This document shows, in pieces, positions 5,208 through 10,612 of a stretch of 10,612 bases of DNA; position 1 is the stretch's first letter, and each line of letters starts with the position of its first letter. A model generated the notes under the pieces. The model saw only the letters and a program-made list of their open reading frames with translations, was not told where the DNA came from and searched no databases. Both the position numbers and the translations under genes were made by a program. The DNA is from Chlamydiia bacterium (GTDB lineage: Bacteria > Chlamydiota > Chlamydiia > Chlamydiales > JAAZZY01): the NCBI GenBank assembly GCA_014239035.1, contig JAAZZY010000056.1, forward strand, positions 1-10,612. Reading direction: 5' to 3'.

Positions 5208-5336
5208 GATCTTTTTACTAGAGAGCAAATTATGATTCATCTCTTGGGTCATTTTCTCGACCTGAGGATCATGAAGCTCTTTGCGGCTTTTAGTTAAAGC
5301 TCGGCTTCTTTTTTTCTTATAGTCTTTTTTACTCAT
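5193..5336 (-). CDS. Small highly basic protein (47 residues), unknown function
   Basis: The ATG at 5334-5336 opens a frame beginning MSKKDYKKKRSRALTKSRKE, continuing LHDPQVEKMTQEMNHNLLSS and ending KKIKKSL before TAA. About one third of the residues are Lys or Arg, clustered at both ends, with a short acidic and amphipathic middle that could be a helix. Such composition suits a nucleic-acid- or ribosome-binding protein, but I recognise no family. It is supported as a gene by AAGAAGG 7 nt before the ATG, by filling an otherwise empty 323-bp gap, and by ending at a hairpin. It may be read from a weak promoter of its own (TTGAAA 5381-5386, 16 bp, TATAGG 5359-5364) or by read-through from uvrC 108 bp upstream. 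Confidence 0.6.
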   Translation of the reverse strand: MSKKDYKKKRSRALTKSRKELHDPQVEKMTQEMNHNLLSSKKIKKSL

Positions 5337-5431
5337 GAGTCTACCTTCTTGATTAGTGCCTATATCGTACTACTAGACAATTTCAAAATAAATAACAAGA
5401 AATGTTGAGGGTTTTTAACTGGTTATATTTG

Positions 5432-5449
5432 AATAGATTAAGATCTATT
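5432..5449 (-). terminator. Inverted repeat across the uvrC stop codon
   Basis: AATAGAT (5432-5438) and ATCTATT (5443-5449) form a perfect 7-bp stem with a 4-nt loop and include the uvrC TAG. No T run follows on the minus strand, so it is a weak terminator at best. It may mark or protect the 3' end of the four-gene transcript. The rest of 5337-5431 shows only the leader of the small basic gene and AT-rich DNA. Confidence 0.3.
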
Positions 5450-7250
5450 GAGAAGCGAAAAACTCTTGAATTTTTACTATATCACTTTTTGTAAGTAAAG
5501 AGACCTCTTTGAGCTCATCAACTGTTGCCTCTTGAACCCTTTTGGGGCTCCCAAAATGGGTGATAAGAGCTTTTTTCTTTTTTGGGCCAATTCCTGCGAT
5601 CTGATCGAGCACACTTTTGATGATGCTCTTTTTTCTGGTTTTGCGGTGAAAGGTGATCGCAAACTTATGTGACTGGTCTCGAATAGATTGAAGTAAAAAA
5701 AGTAAGTTCGATTTTCTAGAGAGGACAATGGGCTCTTCCTTTCCTGGAAGGAAAACCCTCTCTTGGCTCATGCCAAAGTCATGACGGCCTTTTTCTTTAG
5801 TGAGGGCAAAAAGATCCACATTTATGATATTGAGCTCTTTGAGTGTCTTTTGAGCCACATTTAGCTGCGTTTTGCCCCCATCTACAATAATCAGATCGGG
5901 AAAAGGAAGATCTTGATTACGAAAGCGGCGAAGTAAAACTTCTTCAAATCCCTTAAGATCATCAAATACTTTTTCTGTGCTCAGATGATACTTGCGCACC
6001 CTGGATTTATCATAGATGCCATTAACAAAAGAGATCATCACAGAGACAGGATTAGATCCTGCAATGTGAGAGTTATCATAGCACTCGATGACCTCTGGAT
6101 AGTTTGAGAGCTTGAGTTTGTCTTTAAGATCTAAAAGAAGCTCTTCGCGAGAATGAGATTGCTTTTGCTCTTTTTGAAAGGCGCTTTGAGCGTTGTCATA
6201 CGCCATTTGAAGAAGATCTTTTTTAGAGCCTTTTAGAGGGCTCATAATTTTTACAAGGTGCGGGCTGTTTTCATTTATGAGTGTTGTTAGGGCATCTATT
6301 GAAGAAGGCACTAGAGGGACTAAAATCTCATGGGGAAACTCTTTTTTTTCTAGATAGTACTGGATGATAAAAGAGCTGATTAAATCTTCATCTTCTTGAA
6401 AGTCATCAAACATTGGAAAGGTTTGTGAATCAATTAGCCTTCCTTTTTGAAAGATCAGTAGGGAAAGAGTAATAAAGCCGCCTTCTCGATAAAGGCCTAA
6501 AATATCGCAGTCTATTTTAGATTGTGAGATGACATTTTGTTTCTCTAAAAGAGATTCAATATGCTCCATGGTCTCTAAATAGTGTTGAGCCTTTTCATAT
6601 TCCATATCCTCTGATGCTATTTTCATTTTCTTGTGAAGCTCTTTGACAATTGTCTGATCTTGACCTTTTAAGAAACTGCGCACCTGATTGACAAAATCTG
6701 AATATTCTTCTTTAGAGCATTTATCAACACATGGGGCAATGCAGCGGCCAATCTGATGCAGAATGCAAGGGCGTGTGCGGTTTCTTAAAACATAATCAGA
6801 GCATTCTCTGAGAGGAAAGAGTCTTTGCAAAAGGTTTAGCAGCTTTCTTGCAGCATAAGCGCTAGGATAGGGGCCAAAGACATCTTTTTGAGGCTTCACA
6901 TCTTTGCTGCGCACAAGCTTGAGCGCTGGCCAAGGTCCCTTTGTGATCTGCAAACAGATAAAACTCTTATCATCTTTAAGCAAAAAGTTGTAGCGAGGGT
7001 GGTGCTTTTTGATTAGAGAATGTTCTAAAAGAAGAGCTTCTTTTTCAGAAGAGACAACAATGGTCTCTATATCTTCAATTTTAGCAACAAGAAGGGGAAT
7101 CTGTGGCCTTGAATCTCTTCCTGGTAAGAAGTATTGCTTAAGCCTTTTTTGAAGGTGAATAGCCTTCCCAACGTATATGACTTTGCCCGCAACATCTTTC
7201 ATGAGGTAGACGCCAGGTTTTTTAGGAAATTTACTAAAGTCTATTGTCAT
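5445..7250 (-). CDS. uvrC: Excinuclease ABC subunit C
   Basis: UvrC makes both incisions around a bulky lesion after UvrA and UvrB have located it. At 601 residues it has the normal length and all domains. The GIY-YIG nuclease (about 10-95) has GVYLM, VIYVGKA with Tyr26, and catalytic Glu76 in EALLLEHSLI. Cys150, 162, 170 and 174 keep the 12-8-4 spacing of the family's iron-sulfur cluster ligands. The UVR motif that binds UvrB is near 203-238. The RNase H-like second nuclease has Asp392 in CYDNSHIAG, Asp457 in IVDGGKTQL and His528 in IRDQSHKFA. A tandem helix-hairpin-helix closes the protein (548-595, IAGIGPKKKKALI). The ATG lies 2 nt after the permease stop (TAAGTATG) with no clear Shine-Dalgarno site, which points to translational coupling. 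It is the last gene of the mutS-ABC-ABC-uvrC unit. Confidence 0.98.
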   Translation of the reverse strand: MTIDFSKFPKKPGVYLMKDVAGKVIYVGKAIHLQKRLKQYFLPGRDSRPQIPLLVAKIEDIETIVVSSEKEALLLEHSLIKKHHPRYNFLLKDDKSFICLQITKGPWPALKLVRSKDVKPQKDVFGPYPSAYAARKLLNLLQRLFPLRECSDYVLRNRTRPCILHQIGRCIAPCVDKCSKEEYSDFVNQVRSFLKGQDQTIVKELHKKMKIASEDMEYEKAQHYLETMEHIESLLEKQNVISQSKIDCDILGLYREGGFITLSLLIFQKGRLIDSQTFPMFDDFQEDEDLISSFIIQYYLEKKEFPHEILVPLVPSSIDALTTLINENSPHLVKIMSPLKGSKKDLLQMAYDNAQSAFQKEQKQSHSREELLLDLKDKLKLSNYPEVIECYDNSHIAGSNPVSVMISFVNGIYDKSRVRKYHLSTEKVFDDLKGFEEVLLRRFRNQDLPFPDLIIVDGGKTQLNVAQKTLKELNIINVDLFALTKEKGRHDFGMSQERVFLPGKEEPIVLSRKSNLLFLLQSIRDQSHKFAITFHRKTRKKSIIKSVLDQIAGIGPKKKKALITHFGSPKRVQEATVDELKEVSLLTKSDIVKIQEFFASQ

Positions 7251-7252
7251 AC

Positions 7253-8023
7253 TTATGATTTGAGTTTATAACCGCGCTTAAAAAGAATTCCAACACATGC
7301 TCCAACGAATATGATTAAGCTGATTACCAAAATAAACCGAGTCCACGGGTTTGATTCTTGTACGTTAATCATAGAATATCTAATGCCGTCAATAAAATAG
7401 AAGAAAGGGTTCATTCTAAAGACAGTCTGGAAACGAGGTGCAATCATATTGATGGAGGTAAACATGCCTCCTAAAAAGGTTAATGGGGTAATAATAAAAA
7501 CTTCAAAAGAAGTCACCTGTTCCCAACTCTCTGCCCAAAGCCCCCCAATAAGGCCAAAAAGAGCAAATAAAACAGCAATCGCTGTCACATAAAAAAGAAG
7601 CTGCCAGAAGTGAGAGATGTTGGCTATGCCAAAAGCTATGGCAATGGCATAGATTCCAAGGCATAAAAGCACTCCTCTAAATAATGCGCCAACCACAAAA
7701 CCTAGGATTAAATCAAAATTAGATAAGGGGGCTGCCAAAGACTCTTCAATATGACGAGCAAACCTCTGGTAGTAGATAGAAAAAGAGGTGTGGGTAAAAC
7801 AAGCTGTTAAGAGATTCAAAGTTAAAATTCCCGGAAATACAAATTCAATATAGGTCAGCTTTCCTTCAAAGAAAGTTACACGTGAGCCAATAATCTGCCC
7901 AAAAATTGTGATGTATAAAAGAGCGCTGATCCAAGGTGCAATCAGAGATTGAATAGACATGCGCAAAGTTCTTTGCACTTCTCTTGTGATTATGGTCCCA
8001 ACGCCTATGTAATTAATGCTCAT
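7253..8023 (-). CDS. ABC-2 type transporter permease (YadH/NodJ-like)
   Basis: This 256-residue inner-membrane protein forms the channel half of an exporter. It has an N-terminal amphipathic stretch with TREVQR, then about six helices (roughly 27-46, 61-79, 105-131, 139-163, 172-192, 228-248). The ABC-2 hallmark loop RHIEESLAAPLSNFDLI (90-106) and the segment ITPLTFLGGMFTSI (178-191) followed by RMNPFFYFIDGIRY (203-216) are clear. Length and sequence resemble E. coli YadH and rhizobial NodJ, whose relatives export lipids, lipo-oligosaccharides, polysaccharides or drugs. The substrate cannot be predicted. The start overlaps the end of the ATPase gene by 11 nt, and its stop is 2 nt from the uvrC ATG, so all are read from one message. 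Confidence 0.9.
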   Translation of the reverse strand: MSINYIGVGTIITREVQRTLRMSIQSLIAPWISALLYITIFGQIIGSRVTFFEGKLTYIEFVFPGILTLNLLTACFTHTSFSIYYQRFARHIEESLAAPLSNFDLILGFVVGALFRGVLLCLGIYAIAIAFGIANISHFWQLLFYVTAIAVLFALFGLIGGLWAESWEQVTSFEVFIITPLTFLGGMFTSINMIAPRFQTVFRMNPFFYFIDGIRYSMINVQESNPWTRFILVISLIIFVGACVGILFKRGYKLKS

Positions 8024-8738
8024 CTTTTTTTAAGTAGTGGATAAAAGCCTCTTCAAGCGTTTTGTGTTTTTCTAAGAGTGTATTTTTATGCCCAATAAAA
8101 AGCAGCTTGCCATGGTTAATGATAGCAACGCGCGAGCAAAGCCGCTCAATCTCTTCAATGTAGTGTGAAGTCAAAATTATGGTCATTCCTTGAGCATTTA
8201 AATTTTTAATATGCTCCCAAAGCTCATAGCGCAATTCCACATCGAGTGCAGCAGTTGGTTCATCTAAGATTAAAAGCTTGGGTTTGCAGATGAGTGCCCG
8301 AGCAAGCATGGCACGTCTTTTCATACCGCCAGAGAGCTGCTGAAATTTTTTGTTTGCATGCTCAGATAAGTTTAATAAGTTTAAAATCTCTCGGATTCTT
8401 TTTTTACGCTCTTTTTTGGGGATGCCATAATAGCCGCCGCAGTACATGAGAATTTTTTTTATCGGGAGAAATAAATCTACGTTGTAGTCTTGCGGAGAAA
8501 TGCCGATGAGCTTTTTAGCCTCAACAGGCTCTTTCTTGATACTTTTACCGTAGACTAAGATATCTCCTTCTTGAAAGTTGTTTATGCCGCAAATAGCATT
8601 AATCGTTGTGCTTTTCCCAGCCCCATTGGGGCCAAGTAAACCAAAGATTTCACCATTTTCAATGGTGAGATTTAAATTGTCTACCGCACAAGAGTCGCCG
8701 TAAAATTTGGAAAGATCTTTGATTTCAAGAGCGTGCAT
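8013..8738 (-). CDS. ABC transporter ATP-binding protein (YadG/NodI-like)
   Basis: This 241-residue cytosolic ATPase would drive the adjacent ABC-2 permease. Motifs in order: Walker A GPNGAGKST (36-44), Q-loop Gln83 in SPQDYN, ABC signature LSGGMKRR (135-142), Walker B LLILDEP with catalytic Glu160, D-loop AALD (163-166) and switch His192 in TSHYIEE. The NodI/CcmA-type layout and short C-terminus fit an exporter of the YadG/NodI group. YadG of E. coli is longer, so the tail here is trimmed. Its ATG overlaps the mutS stop by one base (TAATG) and no strong ribosome-binding site precedes it, so it probably depends on ribosomes finishing mutS. All catalytic residues are intact. Confidence 0.93.
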   Translation of the reverse strand: MHALEIKDLSKFYGDSCAVDNLNLTIENGEIFGLLGPNGAGKSTTINAICGINNFQEGDILVYGKSIKKEPVEAKKLIGISPQDYNVDLFLPIKKILMYCGGYYGIPKKERKKRIREILNLLNLSEHANKKFQQLSGGMKRRAMLARALICKPKLLILDEPTAALDVELRYELWEHIKNLNAQGMTIILTSHYIEEIERLCSRVAIINHGKLLFIGHKNTLLEKHKTLEEAFIHYLKKDEH

Positions 8739-10576
8739 TACTTGCTATAATCTTCTTTTAGTTTTTGAAGGGTTGCCAAGGCATCGATAGGTGTTAAGTG
8801 TTCAGGGGTGATTTTTTTTAGAGCCTCTATGAGAGGACTGGTCTCATGTGCTGGATCAGGTAAAAAAGAGAGTTGATGAGCCCTTTTTATCTTTTTGGAG
8901 ATCTCTTTTTTATTTTGTTCTAAATCAGATAGTACTTCTTTTGCCCTGGAAATTAATTTTGAAGGAAGGCCCGCAAGCTCTGCGACATGTATACCATAGC
9001 TTTTATCGGCGTGCCCTTTGATAATCTTATATAAGAAAGTAATCTTGTTGTTATCTTCGTGCACTGCAACCGTGTAGTTGGTTACTCCTTGGTTTTTCTC
9101 TGATAGCTTGGTCAGCTCTGAGTAGTGCGTAGCAAAAAGAGTTTTAGCGCTCGTTTGAAGGAGGAATTCAGCGGTAGACTGAGCAATCGCTATCCCATCA
9201 TAGGTGCTTGTTCCCCGGCCTATCTCATCTAAAATAACCAGTGACTTCTCTGAGAGGTTATTTAAGATGTTGGCGGTCTCTACCATCTCCACCATAAACG
9301 TTGATTGTCCACGAGCTAGATCATCAGAGGCTCCAATGCGCGAAAAGATTTTGTCTACAATACCGATGTGTGCGCTTTCAGCGGGGATATAAGAACCCAT
9401 CTGAGCTAAGATGACAATTAGGGCTACTTGTCTAATGTAGGTCGATTTACCTGCCATGTTGGGCCCTGTGATAAGGACAAGCTGATTCTTCTCGTTATCT
9501 AAAGTAGTGTCATTTGGAATGAATTTGCAGATTTGATCTAAAATGGGGTGGCGCCCCTGGTTAATTTTTAAAACAGATCCTTCATCAATTAATGGTTTGA
9601 TGTAGTGATTGCGCTCAGCAAGAAGTGCAAGCGAGAGGATGCAATCAAGTTTTGCAAAATTTGAGGCAAGCTCCATAACAGGTTCTTGGAAAGTGAGCAG
9701 CTTTTGTCTGAGTTCTTCAAAAAGTCGAGTCTCTATTGAGGAGATCCTATCTTCTGCAGAGAGCACTTTTGTTTCAAAAGTTTTGAGCTCCTCAGAAATA
9801 AAGCGCTCATTATTGGCAAGAGTCTGCCTGCGGTGGAAAGTCTCAGGCATAAGATGTGCTTGGCCTTTGCTGACCTCTATGTAGTAGCCAAAAACGCGGT
9901 TATAGCCAACTTTTAAGGTTTTGATCTTAGTAGTTTCTCTAAGCTCACTTTGATAGCGGGCCAGCCAATCTTTTGATGTGCGCCTAATGGCTCTGTATTC
10001 ATCGAGTTCTGCATTGTAGCCAGCTTTAAATGTAGATCCATCACCAAGTTTTGCAGGAGGATCTTCTGCTAAGGCATTATCGATAAGCTTAATAAGTTCA
10101 TCTTGTGGTTTTAACTCTTTAGCTAGACTTAGGTGTAGGGTTGCCTGAAGTTTTTGGAGTTCATCTATGATTGACGGGGTTGTAAGTAGGGAGCGCTTTA
10201 AGCCGTTGAAGTCGCGTGCGTGTGCATAACCTGTGGAAATCTTCATCATAAGCCTTTCGATGTCTTGGATAGAGCTAAGGAGCTCTTTGATATGAATTAA
10301 TACGTAAGGCTTTTTTAAAAGATTTTCGATGGCATCTTGGCGTGAAAGGATCTTTGCATGATCTAATAGGGGTTTTTGAACCCATTCTCTAATTAGGCGA
10401 GCACCCATTGCCGTTTGTGTATGATCGACGTGGTGCAAAAGGGTATGAGATTTACTTTGAGAGTGCTGAGGCTCAATAATTTCTAAGTGATCCAGGGTAA
10501 TGTGATCAAGCAAAAGATGATTTTGTGTCTGCACTTTTTTCAGAGTCACAATATGGTCGATAGGCAGAATGTTCAT
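8738..10576 (-). CDS. mutS: DNA mismatch repair protein MutS, domains III-V (N-terminal domains out of frame)
   Basis: MutS recognises mispaired bases and recruits MutL. This frame of 612 residues starts at what is about residue 250 of an ordinary MutS of about 850. It has the lever/clamp core (LDHITLDHLEI, TAMGARLIREW, the clamp near 185-265 with YNRVFGYYIEV) and the ATPase: Walker A GPNMAGKST (371-379), DDLARGQSTFMVEM (418-431), Walker B VILDEIGRGTST (447-458) and ATHY with His484. A QLSFLP element (568-573) resembles the beta-clamp binding motif. The C-terminal LTPIDALATLQKLK is typical. Domains I and II, including the mismatch-reading Phe-x-Glu, are not in this frame: an in-frame TGA (10580-10582) lies two codons before the ATG, and MutS-like sequence continues in the next frame. 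The ATPase half looks fully intact. It is the first gene of the four-gene unit seen here. Confidence 0.93.
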   Translation of the reverse strand: MNILPIDHIVTLKKVQTQNHLLLDHITLDHLEIIEPQHSQSKSHTLLHHVDHTQTAMGARLIREWVQKPLLDHAKILSRQDAIENLLKKPYVLIHIKELLSSIQDIERLMMKISTGYAHARDFNGLKRSLLTTPSIIDELQKLQATLHLSLAKELKPQDELIKLIDNALAEDPPAKLGDGSTFKAGYNAELDEYRAIRRTSKDWLARYQSELRETTKIKTLKVGYNRVFGYYIEVSKGQAHLMPETFHRRQTLANNERFISEELKTFETKVLSAEDRISSIETRLFEELRQKLLTFQEPVMELASNFAKLDCILSLALLAERNHYIKPLIDEGSVLKINQGRHPILDQICKFIPNDTTLDNEKNQLVLITGPNMAGKSTYIRQVALIVILAQMGSYIPAESAHIGIVDKIFSRIGASDDLARGQSTFMVEMVETANILNNLSEKSLVILDEIGRGTSTYDGIAIAQSTAEFLLQTSAKTLFATHYSELTKLSEKNQGVTNYTVAVHEDNNKITFLYKIIKGHADKSYGIHVAELAGLPSKLISRAKEVLSDLEQNKKEISKKIKRAHQLSFLPDPAHETSPLIEALKKITPEHLTPIDALATLQKLKEDYSK

Positions 10577-10612
10577 CTTTCAAAGAAATGAGAGAGATGC
10601 TTCTTCAGGTAA
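10573..10612 (-). pseudogene. mutS: End of the upstream, frame-shifted N-terminal part of mutS
   Basis: On the minus strand from the window edge, a second frame reads YLKKHLSHFFER and stops at TGA (10573-10575). The TYLK-like start resembles the conserved YLK/YLQ helix that joins MutS domains II and III, just before the sequence picked up by the 612-residue frame. Stop and next start overlap as ATGA (10573-10576). One extra A in the GAAAG at 10577-10581 would fuse the two frames into a continuous FFEKMNILPIDH. With only 12 codons visible, I cannot tell a real two-gene arrangement from a frameshift mutation or an error at a sequence end. Confidence 0.5.

Noticed and set aside
5477..5728. 83-codon minus-strand frame within the uvrC 3' end
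   Set aside because: The same bases encode the conserved helix-hairpin-helix region of UvrC in the correct frame.
9204..9884. Two plus-strand open frames opposite mutS (9204-9392 and 9609-9884)
   Set aside because: They are antisense to strongly conserved MutS motifs, and their serine-rich translations are typical of reverse reading.
1..10612. tRNA, rRNA, CRISPR arrays, insertion sequences, prophage or toxin-antitoxin genes
   Set aside because: I looked on both strands and saw no cloverleaf, no spaced direct repeats, no transposase or integrase motif and no terminal repeats. Most of the window is conserved chromosomal genes.

Overview
The window looks like chromosome of a member of the Chlamydiae, most likely an amoeba-associated (environmental) lineage rather than Chlamydia itself. 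The best evidence is a 45-residue ribosomal protein L36 with a chlamydial-type sequence directly followed by a 101-residue, zinc-free S14. Around it lie cysS, uvrC and mutS, and I recall the same genes in the same neighbourhood in Chlamydia trachomatis. The DNA is AT-rich by eye (GC not computed). Several genes here (hemerythrin-like, DUF2000, ACT-type regulator, Asp23/AmaP-like pair, ABC-2 exporter) are not ones I associate with the reduced Chlamydia genomes, which fits an environmental relative.

Layout. Positions 1-916 (minus) are the N-terminal 305 codons of cysteinyl-tRNA synthetase, running off the left edge. Divergent from it, at 1077-1745 (plus), is a hemerythrin-like HHE protein with a clear sigma-70-type promoter. 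It converges on a DUF2000 protein (1764-2192, minus). An ACT-domain putative regulator (2337-2984, plus) follows, and its downstream hairpin overlaps the promoter of the rpmJ-rpsN ribosomal pair (3065-3523, plus). rpsN converges on a small membrane protein with a GYF_2/DUF4339 domain (3528-3989, minus). Next comes a plus-strand pair, an Asp23-family protein and a two-helix membrane protein resembling its anchor AmaP (4157-5121), driven by a promoter with a perfect TATAAT box. A terminator hairpin closes that pair. Its loop holds the stop codon of a 47-residue, very basic, minus-strand protein (5193-5336).

The right half (5445-10612, all minus) is one tightly packed unit read mutS, ABC-2 ATPase, ABC-2 permease, uvrC. 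Junctions are TAATG, an 11-nt overlap and a 2-nt gap, so the genes are almost certainly co-transcribed and probably translationally coupled. It joins mismatch repair (MutS), nucleotide excision repair (UvrC) and an exporter with no obvious link to repair.

The main anomaly is at the right edge. The mutS frame that carries domains III to V begins at an ATG with an in-frame TGA two codons upstream. The preceding MutS-like residues are in another frame that ends in an ATGA overlap with that ATG. mutS is therefore split or frameshifted here: a true two-part gene, a pseudogene, or a one-base error near the end of the sequence. I see no rRNA, tRNA, CRISPR array, insertion sequence or phage gene. The window is mostly ordinary core chromosome, with accessory genes placed between conserved ones.
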